A stretch of 64,000 bases of DNA from Atrina japonica. Its lineage: Eukaryota > Mollusca > Bivalvia > Pterioida > Pinnidae. Made by a program: the position numbers and the translations under genes. This document shows, piece after piece, positions 11,164 through 21,392 of the stretch. Position 1 is the first letter of the stretch. Every line of letters starts with the position of its first letter. The stretch is taken from positions 155,150 through 219,149 of the forward strand of contig BROG01000924.1 in NCBI GenBank assembly GCA_030159075.1. Direction: 5' to 3'. The notes beneath the pieces are model-generated. The model was not told where the DNA came from. It did not search any database and saw only the letters and a program-made list of their open reading frames with translations.

Positions 11164-12550
11164 ATGGCAGAGGAAAATAGTAGACTAAAATTCAGTAGTA
11201 TGGCTACGGCTTTAGAAGAAATTGAGGATAATTTAATGTTAGACGACATAAATAAAACTAGACCAACCACGTCAGATCAGACAGACATACAAAATGAAAC
11301 TGAAAATAGAAATATAACGAAAACAAAAGCATCAGGTCAGTCAGACGTATCAAACAAAACCGAAAGTAGTAGTAACAAGTACTACAGTATATCGGGGGGA
11401 GTAGGAAATAGAGAACCACCATTTTGTAGAGTGTCTGGGATACCTGAAAACAAAGGTGACAATGATGAAAAAGAGATGTTTGATAACATTTTGAGACAAT
11501 TCTCTAACATGGCAAGTGCAATGGCAGTACCTGTACATCAGGTAATTAAAAACTTTTCGGGTAAACCGGCAGATCTTAAGGCGTGGATATCAGACATAGA
11601 AAGATATGCAAATTTAGTTGAATTAAATGTACAGAAAATGCCGGGTATAGCATTGGTAACATGTTCAGGGCGGTAGCGGATTTCATTAGGAGGTATTTAA
11701 TAGAACAAGAAAATAACGAAAATGTAGCTAGTTAGGGGGGGACCTCAAGAAATTATTAAAAGAAAAAATTTGGGGAAGTGACAAACAAAAGACAGGCATT
11801 AATTAAGTTAAGAAATCTAAAACAAGAGACAGACGAGTCAGTACAAATGTTTGGGGAAAGAATAATACAAGCATCTGAAGATGTTTACACGACAGAGCAG
11901 ACTAAAAACAAAAGCACAAAAGACTTAGTAGAACAACAGTTGATAGACATATTTTGTAAAGGGGTGACTTTTGATTACATCAAAATGAAATTGATTAGAG
12001 AAGAACCTACAACTTTAGAAGCCGCAGTTAAGATTGCGACACGCGAACAAAATGTTAGGGATCAAATTGCATTGACCTTAGACGGTACACAAAATGTGTT
12101 TAGATTTAAAAAATGAAAAAGAAGACAGAGACATACAACCAATGGAAGTAGATCACTTAAGAAATAAACTATGTAAGAAATTGTTTAAGAAAAGGTCACA
12201 CACTACTCAAAATTGTCCTAAAAAGGTAGATGTAAATGCAGCTGACGAGACAGACAGTGACAGTGATAGTGACGATGACTTACAAATATCAGTAGCAGAC
12301 AATAAGAAACAGGTTAGGTTTCAAAAACGCTAAGAAAACTAAACAACAAAACTCAACAAACGTTTAGACCACAATATCCAATACAAAGAAACCACCAAGT
12401 AGGTCCAAATAGACAAAAATTCACAATCTGTACCAGATTGGGTATTAGCGCAGAATGTTGGGTATGTCACATGAATAGGTCACCTTAAAAGAAATTGTCC
12501 AAATCGAAACATTAACCCTCGCAACTGGGTACCATATTGGCAGTATAATC
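11164..12550 (+). pseudogene. gag: gag-like capsid/nucleocapsid region, frameshifted
   Basis: The ATG at 11,164 opens a 170-codon frame with a Ser/Thr/Asn-rich N-terminus and then a capsid-type segment (IKNFSGKPADLKAWISDIE, about residues 126-144). The capsid region continues in another frame at 11,778-12,116 and ends with the retrotransposon-gag helix pattern. A frame at 12,094-12,333 overlaps it. Two CCHC zinc-knuckle remnants follow, near 12,170-12,225 and 12,455-12,510. In both, the Cys-x2-Cys half and the His-x4-Cys half are out of frame with each other because of small indels. A Pro/Gln-rich linker extends to about 12,850. Gag would package the RNA. No intact product is encoded as written. 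Confidence 0.8.
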
Positions 12551-13018
12551 AAGGACCACCAACGAATCGTGGCAGGGGTAGAACAAATAATAACTATCAA
12601 TATAGGCAAAAATTACGATCCTCCACCCTCGCAGTTTTACACCTCATACTTATCGGAATAGGCAAAACTTCAACTTTCGACCTCCACAATTTACATATCA
12701 ACAAAATCAGCCAGATGATCAAACATTAGCATTACCAGAACCACCTCAGATGTTAGCACTTCCGGCACCCCCAAATGCGAGATAATACGTCTCAGTCAAA
12801 TAAACAGTTAGCACTCCCTGCACCACCTGTAGTAAGTGAACAAACTTCAGAAAACTCCACCCAGCGAATAGGACAACAATGGTCTCAGTATAGGGAACAT
12901 AGGGAACAGGAAAACTAGAAGGCTCTTCTTATAAGGAAGCCGATAAGAAGAGTTGTAGTATAGAAAATTAAGAAAAAGTAAGGTAGATAACTCTAGTAGT
13001 AAATTAGATATAGAAACT

Positions 13019-13234
13019 ATGAAATTCAAATTAGCAGGAAATCCAAGTTCATGTGTACTATGGATTCAAAAACAAAAATTTAGGACTTTAGTAGATACAG
13101 GAGCAGAAGTATCATTAATTAGTAAAAAGTGCTTCCAAAATCTTCCAATCAAGGTTAAGGTTGTTAAAGAAAAACCAAATCTTAGGGCAGTGAATGGTCA
13201 ATCACTTAAAGTAATAGGTGCAGTAAAATATTAA
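13019..13234 (+). pseudogene. pro: Retropepsin-like aspartic protease fragment
   Basis: This is a 71-codon frame starting with ATG. The catalytic motif is DTGA (Asp codon at 13,094), in the context TLVDTGAEVSLIS, typical of retroviral and retrotransposon proteases that act as dimers to cut Gag-Pol. The downstream half of the domain, with an FILGRDW-like motif near 13,301, falls in another frame. The break near 13,235 is a frameshift with a stop. Confidence 0.8.
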
Positions 13235-13305
13235 ATTTACGATGAATAAAATGACCATGAATCATAAGTTTTATGTCACCGATGGTTTGAATAGAAACTT
13301 TATCC

Positions 13306-13959
13306 TTGGTAGGGACTGGTTTAAGACAAAATGGAGTAAGACTATACTTTGATTTAGGTTGCTTAAGAATAGGGAGAACCTATGTCAAATTTGAAGATGA
13401 CACTCACATATCATCCATAGTAAGAGTATCAAAAACAACTACATTAAGACCACAGAGTAAGACAATATGTTTTGTTAGGACAAATAGAGCATTTAACAGT
13501 AGAAATAAAGAAAATTTTGAAATCTCAAGTATCAATGATGGATGTCTTTTAGATGACCCAGGACTTGTAGTTCAAGAATCAATAGGAACAGTAACAGGCA
13601 AAAAAATAGAAAACATTCCAGTATTAGTAGTTAATCAAACAAATAAATTTTATAGATTAAAAAGAGGTCAAGTGTTAGGAAAAATTAGAGCTTTAGAAAT
13701 AGATGAGATACAAGTAGAATCAACAGCTTTAAGTCCAGAAAATACAATAGGAGATGTAGACTCTCTTAAAGATATTGACGCACCGTCAGAGTATAAAAGA
13801 AGTATTTTTAGTCTGTTACAAGAAAACAAAGATATTTTTGCAAAAACTGATGCAGAGTTAGGTCACACTAGTACAGTGAAAATGAAAATAGATACAGGGG
13901 ACCACCCACCAATCAGAAATAGGCCGTATAGAACAACCTCTTTAACAAAAGACAAGTAA
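13306..13959 (+). pseudogene. pol: Protease-RT linker of pol
   Basis: This 217-codon frame begins just after the protease domain and ends with a motif (about residues 195-215, HPPIRNRPYR) typical of the entry to Ty3/Gypsy reverse transcriptase. The middle part has no recognised domain and may be a protease-RT spacer. A frameshift near 13,955 separates it from the RT palm. Confidence 0.65.
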
Positions 13960-14740
13960 TTGATAAGGCAGTAGATGAAATGTTAGATGCAGGTATTATA
14001 GAAAGGTCAAGGTCAACATGGGCTTTTCCATTAGTTGTAGTTGGGAAGAAAGACGGATCCAAAAGAATGTGTGTCGACTTTAGATCTTTAAATAAAATAG
14101 TGAAACCTATATCATTTCCATTACCATTGATTGATGACATCTTAGCTAGGTGGGAAAGGCCAAACATTTCACTAGTTTGGATCTTAAAAGTGGGTATTGG
14201 CAAGTACAAATGGATGAAGATAGTAAAGAAAAAACAACATTTACTTGTCACAAAGGGTTATTTCAGTTTAATGTAATGCCCTTTGGGTTAAGTAATGCTC
14301 CAGCTATCTTCCAAGAACTCATGAACATAGTATTACAAGAATGTGAGGACTTTGCCACTGCTTACTTGGATGACATTTTTAATATTTTCAAAAGACTCAG
14401 AAGAACATCTTAGACATATTCAAATAGTGTTTGATAAGATCAGGCAACATGATTTAAAAATGAAGTTGAAGAAATGTAGTTTCTTTCAGAAAGAAATAGA
14501 ATATTTAGGTTTTTTATTGTTAGTGAACATGGAGTGAAACCTAATGAAAAGAAAGTGAAAGCTATAAAGAACATTACCTGTACCAAAGAATGTAAGAGAG
14601 AAATTAGGGGATTTATTGGCATGTGTAGTTATTATAGGAGGTTCATTCCAAATTTCTCAAAGATAGCAGAACCTTTGATTGAGTTAACTAAGAAATATGC
14701 TAGATTTAAATGGTCAAAAGAATGCCCAAGTAGCCTTTGA
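13960..14740 (+). pseudogene. pol: Reverse transcriptase domain, split over several frames
   Basis: RT motifs appear in the expected order but in successive frames. The fingers/palm motif FPLVVVGKKDGSKRMCVDFR lies at about 14,027-14,085, LDLKSGYWQ near 14,165-14,195, MPFGLSNAPAIFQ at about 14,277-14,316 and the catalytic YLDD at about 14,363-14,374. The connecting motif LKKCSFFQKEIEYLGF is near 14,470-14,510. The enzyme copies element RNA into DNA. The catalytic aspartates are retained, and at least three small indels interrupt the frame. Confidence 0.9.
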
Positions 14741-15200
14741 TTTTCTCAAAGACAGTTTAAACAGTAGTACCTTTGTTAGCTTATCCTGATACAAACAAAC
14801 CTTATGTGTTTATACACAGATGCTAGTGATACTTGTGTAGGTGCTTGTCTCACACAGCTTACAGATACTGGGGAAGAAAAACCTATCTATTATTTGTCTC
14901 ACAAATTTAAGCAAATCTCAGAAAAAAATGGTCAACAATAGAAAAAGAATGTTTTGGAATAGCTTTTGCTCTCAAGAAATTAGACTTATATTTACATGAT
15001 GCTCAGTTTGTAGTACGTACAGATCACCGACCATTGAAGTATTTATTAGATTCACCTATGCAAAATAAGAAAATACAACAATGGGCTCTCAGTATCGCAG
15101 GTTACAACTGTAAGATTGAGTATATAGAAGGTAAGATTTAACTGTTGTGCTGATTTGTTGTCAAGAATACCAGACAGTCAAGAAACAATTGACATTACTG
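14741..15200 (+). pseudogene. pol: RNase H domain of pol, frameshifted
   Basis: YTDASD at about 14,812-14,829 carries the first catalytic Asp. TDHRPLKYL lies at about 15,020-15,046, and LSRIPD marks the domain end near 15,157-15,174. This is the Ty3/Gypsy RNase H that removes RNA from the hybrid. Several indels break it, one near 14,930 in an A-run and one near 15,138. Confidence 0.85.
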
Positions 15201-15539
15201 AATCAGAGTCAGAGTTAGACGAAATAGAAATAGATGATAGATTTTTAGAAGTAGGTGCATTAAATTCAAACAAGTTCACTCCAAAGAAATACGCTAGTTG
15301 TAAGATAGATCCACCAGATGACTTAGTCAAGCCGTTTATAGATCTTCCAGGAATATAGATATAAAGACAGAACAAGAAAATGATGAAAAGATAACAAAAC
15401 TTAAGATAAAATTAGACAAAGGTAGTGCCACAAAAGGGAACAAAATAGTTTAATAGTAATAGATGGTTTATTATATTTTCTATCTCAACAAGATTCAGAA
15501 GATCCAAAACTCAGATTGTATATACCTGAAAATTTAGAA

Positions 15540-16548
15540 AACATTGTCATTAAACAACATCATGATTTTGTAGGACATATGGCAGTAGATAAAACATATG
15601 ACATCATTAGACCAAAATACTATTTTCAAAAAAATGTATCAAAAGTTGTATAAATATGTAGATCAATGTGTAACATGTCAAACTAGAAGCCAAAAGAAAA
15701 CACATCCACCTCTTAAAGAAACGGACATTCCACCTTATCCTTTCGCAAAAATTGGTCTAGATTTGTCAGGACCATATCCCACCACCTTATCAGGTAACAA
15801 GTACATTGTATCATTCATAGATTTATATTCTGGATGGCCAGAAGCTTTTAGTGTACCAAATAAATCTGCTGATAATATAGTCCATCTTATATTAGAAGAA
15901 ATATTTCCAAGATATGGTTGCCCACTTCAGATACTAACAGATAATGGGTCAGAAAACGTGAATAAGGCTGTACAAGGAACACTTAAAGAATTAAACATAG
16001 ACCATATTACAACATCTTATTATAGTCCTCAAAGTAATGGCAAGGTAGAAAGATTTCATAGAACTTTACATGATGTAATGGCTAAGAAAATATCTGATGA
16101 TGTACAAACATGGGATTTATATTTGAATCAGACATTAGCAGCAATTAGATTTCATCCAAGTGAATCGACCAGATTCTCACCCTTCTACTTACTATACAAT
16201 AGGGATGTAGTATTGCCATTAGATACAATTCTTAAACCTAGAAGAAAATATAATGGGGAGGACCAATATCAAGTAGCATTACAGCAGCAACATAAAGCTT
16301 TTACGTTAGTACACAAAAACTTAGAAGACGCTAAGAAAAGACAAAAGAAATATGCAGATAGGGGTAGTCAAGAAATTAATTTCAAGGTAGGAGATCCAGT
16401 ATATATTAAGAATCAAAGAAAAACCAGTAAATTAGATAATAAATGGACACCTTATTACAGAATTATTGAAGAAAAAGGACCTCTAAGTTTTATAGTTAAG
16501 AATCAGTTGACAGGAACAACAACTAAGACACATGGCTCGACATCTTAG
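15540..16548 (+). CDS. pol: Integrase with D,D35E core and GPY/F-like module
   Basis: The 316-codon frame from 15,598 is the longest intact pol piece. The zinc-binding histidines (HHDFVGH, about 15,557-15,577) lie just upstream in another frame, split off by an indel near the A-run at about 15,626. The cysteines are C24 and C27 of this frame. The catalytic triad is D55, D115 (TDNGSE) and E151 (GKVERFHR), giving the canonical 35-residue spacing. A C-terminal segment around residues 275-300 (KLDNKWTPYYRI) fits the GPY/F module of Ty3/Gypsy integrases. The enzyme inserts element DNA into the host genome. All three catalytic residues are present. Confidence 0.92.
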
Positions 16549-16780
16549 GTTAGCTAATTTAGATGATTGGGAGATACCCCAAGACAAATTAAATAGACCG
16601 ATAAGAAAATCAACATATGTAGTACCTCCAGATTCAGAATCTTCAGATGACGAAATTGATAAGAATGAAAATCAAGATATTGTAAAGAGATCTAGGCAAA
16701 TTCGAGATGACTCAGATAGTGAGGATGATATTCCTTTAGCAGAATTTAAAAAGAATATACAGAAACACAAAGTTAGATGA
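16532..16780 (+). CDS. Acidic C-terminal extension of integrase
   Basis: This 82-codon frame overlaps the integrase end by 17 bp in another frame. It starts with MARHLRLANLDDWE, like the last structured turn of Gypsy integrases, so it most likely belongs to the same polypeptide and is separated by an indel. The tail is rich in Asp, Glu and Ser, with two SDSE/SSDDE clusters of possible phosphorylation sites. No separate domain is recognised. Confidence 0.55.
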   Translation: MARHLRLANLDDWEIPQDKLNRPIRKSTYVVPPDSESSDDEIDKNENQDIVKRSRQIRDDSDSEDDIPLAEFKKNIQKHKVR

Positions 16781-16789
16781 TAGAGAAAA

Positions 16790-17012
16790 GTTAAACAGAA
16801 CAAGACAATCAGACAGAAAACAAAGAAATAAGTAAGGATACAGAAGATACAGAAATAAATGAAATTAAGAGTTCAAAAAGAATTGTAGATGAAATGGACC
16901 CTACTATTAAAGGGATATTAATTACGTTAAATACAACATTTGACAAAATGAGTAGAAACAATTTAGATATGTTTAATAACATGTGTCACACAATGAGAAA
17001 TCTCAGACTATA
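16790..17012 (+). CDS. Accessory frame 1, charged/helical, unrecognised
   Basis: A short open stretch ends at the TAA near 17,012. It is Glu/Asp/Lys/Asn-rich at first, then becomes an amphipathic helix-like segment from MDPTIKG onward (ATG near 16,892). I see no known domain. It might be a further piece of pol or a small separate protein. It belongs to a run of small frames between pol and env. Confidence 0.3.
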
Positions 17013-17072
17013 AGACGTACATTGTTATTACAGGAAAACAATTAACAAGAAAGAAGACTCAACTCTTATTAT

Positions 17073-17297
17073 ATGGCAGAAATAGTTAGGGAAATAATTA
17101 AACAAATATTAGAGAAAGTAGATAGATATATTAGTGAAATAGAATTAGATGAATTAATAAGTAAATTACCAGAAGAAATAAAGTGTAAAATATATAAAAA
17201 CTATACAGAACAGCAAGTTAAAAGTAAAAGACCACTTAATCAAGAATTCTTAAGAATAATTAAAATTAATAAGACACTGCATCGTAGAAAGAATTAG
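17073..17297 (+). CDS. Accessory frame 2, 74 aa, helical, unrecognised
   Basis: The ATG start follows a possible 3' splice site (TTGTTATTACAG ending at 17,033). The product alternates Ile/Leu with Glu/Lys and should form helices or a coiled coil in its first 60 residues, with a basic C-terminus. No family is recognised. It lies in the pol-env gap where complex retroviruses keep regulatory genes, but any such role is inference. Confidence 0.4.
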   Translation: MAEIVREIIKQILEKVDRYISEIELDELISKLPEEIKCKIYKNYTEQQVKSKRPLNQEFLRIIKINKTLHRRKN

Positions 17298-17378
17298 ACA
17301 TAGTAAAACCTTCGTTAATAAAATCAATTATAGCAATAAGAACTACCATAAAGAAAATTAAGACTAGAAGATAAAATT

Positions 17379-17708
17379 ATGGATAGGAAAAGACTATTTG
17401 TGAGAAGTAGGCATGCAAGATCTCCGCCCCCTTCTCAAGAAAGAAGAAATAAAGAACTTATATCAAAATTTCCAACAATGAGGTTAAGAAATTGTCCAAA
17501 ACCGGGAAGTTGGCCAAAAGCTTATCAGGAATTTAAGATTTCACCTTGGGAATGGGATAACATCCATCTCGAAGGATGTACATTTGGAAATGTAAAAGTC
17601 TATGTTCCATTATGTGACTTTTCAGATAAGAATCTAAACTTAAAGATTGAAAAGGAACAAGAAATAATCTGTAATTTTTGGGAATTAGACCGTAGAGAAT
17701 TTTTGTAA
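17379..17708 (+). CDS. Accessory frame 3, 109 aa, basic N-terminus, unrecognised
   Basis: The ATG start opens an intact frame. Residues 1-30 are Arg/Lys-rich (MDRKRLFVRSRHARS, then a Pro/Ser patch), resembling a nuclear-localisation or RNA-binding segment. Residues 40-100 are Trp/Phe/Cys-containing and look folded. The stop is followed four bases later by the ATG of the next frame, so the two may be translated from one RNA or be one protein split by an indel. No family is recognised. Confidence 0.45.
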   Translation: MDRKRLFVRSRHARSPPPSQERRNKELISKFPTMRLRNCPKPGSWPKAYQEFKISPWEWDNIHLEGCTFGNVKVYVPLCDFSDKNLNLKIEKEQEIICNFWELDRREFL

Positions 17709-17712
17709 TAGA

Positions 17713-17928
17713 ATGGATCCTAAACATAAAGATTATTATTGGGATGGGGAAGAATACAAATGGAAAAAGCTTAAAACCTTTAGATTTACCAAAAAGAGTA
17801 AAGGCAGAAAATGGCCAATTGTACAGATAAAACCCACACAGTTAGATACTTGTAGTCAAAACATATCACACTTACCCTCATTAGTAGTCGACGAAATAAA
17901 CAGACAGTTGATAAAAATCACAGTTTAA
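17713..17928 (+). CDS. Accessory frame 4, 71 aa, unrecognised
   Basis: It starts with ATG two bases after a TAG that could act as a splice acceptor (TTTTGTAATAG). It has an aromatic, acidic start (HKDYYWDGEEYKWKK) and then a Lys-rich segment. No known domain is visible. A continuation in another frame is likely at 18,001-18,198. It may be the C-terminal half of the preceding accessory protein. Confidence 0.4.
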   Translation: MDPKHKDYYWDGEEYKWKKLKTFRFTKKSKGRKWPIVQIKPTQLDTCSQNISHLPSLVVDEINRQLIKITV

Positions 17929-18000
17929 ACAATTAAGGCCGTTAGTGCAAGAATTTAACCATTTTCAAGAGAATTCAAAAGGATACTCTTATAAAAAGAG

Positions 18001-18198
18001 ATGATAGGAATAGAAGATAATGAATATCTGCAACCCTCTCTTATTAAGATAGTAAAGGGAGATATCAATATTTACAAACTAACACAGAACCTCATTAGAC
18101 AAATAAATTGGTTAGAAATGACAAAAAGAATGAAATTGGGTAGAAGCACAGGAACATACAATAATTTCGATAGGGGAATTAATAACAGAATTACATGA
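18001..18198 (+). CDS. Accessory frame 5, 65 aa, unrecognised
   Basis: ATG at 18,001, intact for 65 codons, ending 80 bp before env. It is Ile/Leu/Lys-rich with one tryptophan and no known domain. It could be the tail of the preceding frame. Confidence 0.3.
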   Translation: MIGIEDNEYLQPSLIKIVKGDINIYKLTQNLIRQINWLEMTKRMKLGRSTGTYNNFDRGINNRIT

Positions 18199-18243
18199 CA
18201 TGCTATCTAGATTGTTACTTTCCCCTTCAGAACAAGTAAACAA

Positions 18244-18263
18244 ATTTCTTTATTCTCTTCCAG
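18244..18263 (+). promoter_or_regulatory. 3' splice acceptor before env
   Basis: A pyrimidine-rich run (TTTCTTTATTCTCTTCCAG) ends at 18,263, 15 bp before the env ATG at 18,279. It is an excellent match to the 3' splice site consensus. With the donor at 10,900 it predicts a spliced env message, as in retroviruses and in Gypsy-type errantiviruses. Confidence 0.7.
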
Positions 18264-18278
18264 CGGAAGAGGAAGAAA

Positions 18279-20385
18279 ATGATACTGCCACTTATACTCA
18301 TATACATTTTCGCCGTCGTGCATACCACGCCTACATTGCTGAACAGAGAAAATATCATATTCGAAAAAATTAATGAGATAACAACCTCAAAATCCAAATG
18401 GACGATAGCATTTCAGATTCCTGTAACTCCATACAGAATTATACTACATAAACTAAACCAAACAATCTCAGACTTAGATGAATACTTAGATGAAGCTAAG
18501 AAATTCACAATAGTAAACTGAATGTAAGACAGCAAGTTTTGACAGTTAGCTCTGAAATAAACAAATTGACAATATTACAAGACACTTTTGAAAAGGAACT
18601 TAATGACATTTTGACACTTAAACAGACTGGTAAACGTAGAAAAAGAAGTCTTATACCTGTTGTAGGTAAAGCTCTTTCTTGGCTTTTTGGCACTGTTAGT
18701 GAGGATGATCTCTCATCCATACAAAAGAATATCAAATCTTTAGCACAGAATCAAAAGGGTATGAAGCATGTCTTAAATGCAAGTTTGACCATTACAAAAG
18801 ACAATAGACATAAAATTTCAGAAAATCGAAAAAACCATAACTGACACTTTGACGACCTTGAAAATACTAGTTCAAAGAAATGAAATGTGACAGATCAAAC
18901 GAACAAAAACAAAATAGCAATTGATAATTATATCCAATTAGATAGAGCTTTAGATCATGTTAAGAACTGGGTTAGACTGGCTCAAAACAAATTACAACAT
19001 CTTGAAATCCAACTGAACATGTTGTCATTGGGACACCTCGCGCCATCTGTTATACAACCTTTACAGTTTCGGCAATTACTTTTATCAATCAAAAATCAAT
19101 TGAATCCACGTTTTGCTTTTGCCTTTTGACCCTGAAAAAGATCTTTGGGACCTATACAAAACATTGACTTGTGCTACATATTTCAAAGACGAAAACATTG
19201 TAGTTATTGTGTCAGTACCTTTGGTTGACACAACAAATGCCTTAGAAATTTACAAGATACATAACTTGGCATTGCCACACATATGAAAGAACCCTCGGTA
19301 CTCGCCAAATATGACTTAGAATCAGAAGCCTTAGCGGTAAATAAAGAGAAAACACAATTTGCACTTTTGACTCAACAGGAGTTAGAAAAATGTTCAAATC
19401 CTTCAATAAGATATTGTTCTTTTGACAGTCCTATCTATACTGTTTCAAACAGACAGACATGTGTGATTTCTATATTTTTAGAAACACGATCTAAAATTGA
19501 ACAAAACTGTAAAACCACACTGATCAATAATGCAATTCTTCCTCGAGGACAGTATGTTACAGAAGGAAATTGGTTAATCATTGCTGAAAAGTTACAAAAT
19601 TTCATGATCATGTGTGACAAAGAATCAATGATTAAGAAAACTTTACCACCTCTAGACATTCTACATTTGGAACAAAATTGTCAAGCTTCTAACGGGGATA
19701 TGACTTTAAACACCTTACATTTATAAGGAAAGTAATTTTAACTTTAAGGATCCTTTGAAAACATTAGTTGATAAGTATAAGAAAGATGAAGTAAGGTTGT
19801 TTTGGAGATATAAACAAAATTTCCCACGGTATGATAAGATTAAAAATTCCTAAGACGTTGAAACCAGTAAAAGAAATTAATTTAGATAATTTGATAAATG
19901 AACTAAAATTAGAAGAAATGCAACCAATGCCAGAAGATGATTTTTGGGTTAAGAACGGTCAATACTTTCTCATACCAATAGTGCCAGTAGTAACAATCTT
20001 AATAATTATAATGATAAAATGTGGAAAAAGAATAATAAGAAAATGTAGAAATAGGCATTCAGAATCTTCTGTCAAAAAGAAAAATAAAGATAATCCTAAT
20101 GTTAAGTGGTCAAGTAGTGAGGGAAAAGAGGAGTTGAGTCTTCCAAATCTTTCAAGACTTCTAAGAAACCAGAACCAACAGCCATACCAGGAGCACCAAG
20201 TAATAAACAGTCGATCATGCATAAATACACAGTCAACATCAGATGATAATGACATTCGCAATCTTATAACAGAAAAGATGAAACAACGGTCAAGAAACAC
20301 AGCCAGTATATACAAAGAAGACATTCAAATTGAACAAGAACCGAACGCATATCCAGACAGGAAACTTTGCAGTATTGTACCTTAA
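18279..20385 (+). pseudogene. env: Env-like fusion glycoprotein (baculovirus F/errantivirus type), frameshifted
   Basis: The ATG at 18,279 opens a hydrophobic signal peptide (MILPLILIYIFAVVHTT). The N-terminal region ends at a stop at 18,519-18,521. The next frame carries a furin-type site KRRKR at about 18,632-18,646, followed by a hydrophobic fusion-peptide-like segment, LFGTVSEDDL and a helical heptad region. That is the layout of the baculovirus F family. The ectodomain continues through 18,887-19,130 and 19,283-19,726 with a Cys pattern typical of that family. The frame at 19,831-20,385 holds a transmembrane helix at residues 45-62, a basic stop-transfer and a cytoplasmic tail. Several indels and stops interrupt it, so no intact envelope protein is encoded as written. 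The family call rests on motif layout. Confidence 0.8.
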
Positions 20386-20820
20386 GGATAAACACGACAT
20401 AGAATATCCAGATATGAAACTTTGCAGTATGTACCTTAAGGATAAATACGACATAGACTTAATACCACTAACTGATCAAACCAGAATTAACATTGAAAAC
20501 CGAACACCATACAGTCAAGATAAAAGAGAAACAGAAAACACGAAACAAAATAGTCAAGGAGAAATGAAAAACAGTCAACCAAACTACAAAAGTGAATATC
20601 CAGACGTACATTCCTGTGAAATGAAGGAATACAAACACGATAACAATGAAATAAACCATGAACTTTATCAAGACCCAGAAACAGGTGATGTGACACCGCA
20701 AGAATTTAACGATAACAACAAATCGTCGATCGAAAACATCGAAGTGGATGAGACCACTTGGCTTCGATCCAGAGGCCCGATTACCAGTTTTAAGTTCACC
20801 AGTAACTAAAGACACTAACA
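20330..20820 (+). pseudogene. Long polar tail region after env with repeated YPD motifs
   Basis: A 159-codon open stretch overlaps the end of the env tail in another frame. It is Asn/Asp/Glu/Lys-rich and has no hydrophobic segments. A 54/53-bp tandem duplication (20,350-20,403 and 20,404-20,456) encodes YPDxKLCS-type peptides, and a third related YPDVHSC lies near 20,600. The first copy has one extra T, which moves the frame, so this is probably the rest of the env tail. A separate small protein is possible. Confidence 0.5.
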
Positions 20821-21392
20821 TTCGACTACTGAAGACTATACAAGAACTTAAGTAATAATCACAATGTAATGTGAATACAAAACGAAAATAATTTAAAGAA
20901 GTCGAAAACTTATTCTTATTTAAAGAAACAGAATTTACGCAAGGACGGAGGACTTTCCGTGAATGGAGGACTTTCCATGAATATTCATAAGGACGGAGGA
21001 CTTTCCGTGAATGGAGGATTTTCCATGAATATGTTAAAATAAAAATATTATTAAAATGTATATGTTATAATGAACTTTAACATAATGAACTTTACTTATA
21101 TAATGAACTTTATTTGTATATTGTAGCTTATTGAACCGGTTTATATCGCTATAATGCATGAATATATATTGCCGTCAATTTCACATTTTTATTTTTAATC
21201 CCAACAGGTCATAATTGTATATTGAGGCATTTGTTTACTCCAAATATATCGATTTCCAGGTCACCATAGTGAAAAATGAATTGTGTTGATAATTATGTTA
21301 ACTTTCAAGTCAAGAAAATTTTTATAAAATTACTAATTAAATGGAAAGTATTTATAAGAATAATTTAGTAAAAATTTCAAGGGATAAACGTT
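20821..21392 (+). other. Untranslated region before the 3' LTR
   Basis: This AT-rich stretch has stops in all frames. It contains the tandem GGACTTTCC unit (listed separately) and several AATGAACTTTA-type words at 21,070-21,120. I see no classic polypurine tract directly before the 3' LTR. The nearest purine-rich word is AAGGGATAA at about 21,379-21,387. Confidence 0.6.
20943..21030 (+). promoter_or_regulatory. 48-bp tandem repeat with four kappaB-like sites
   Basis: GGACTTTCC occurs at 20,950-20,958, 20,968-20,976 and 20,998-21,006, and GGATTTTCC at 21,016-21,024, in a 48-bp unit present nearly twice. The word matches nine of ten bases of a classic NF-kappaB/Rel site. It sits 360 bp before the 3' LTR, where a tandem repeat could act as an enhancer. 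Function is inferred. Confidence 0.45.

Noticed and set aside
19959..20324. 121-codon minus-strand frame with hydrophobic stretches
   Set aside because: It is the complement of the env transmembrane and tail coding region. The plus-strand reading has the family features.
21238..21392. Extension of the 3' LTR further left, because CAAATATATCGATTT resembles the 5' leader
   Set aside because: The match is short and AT-rich. The TGTAAC start, the TTACA end and the CTTT duplication place the boundary at 21,393.
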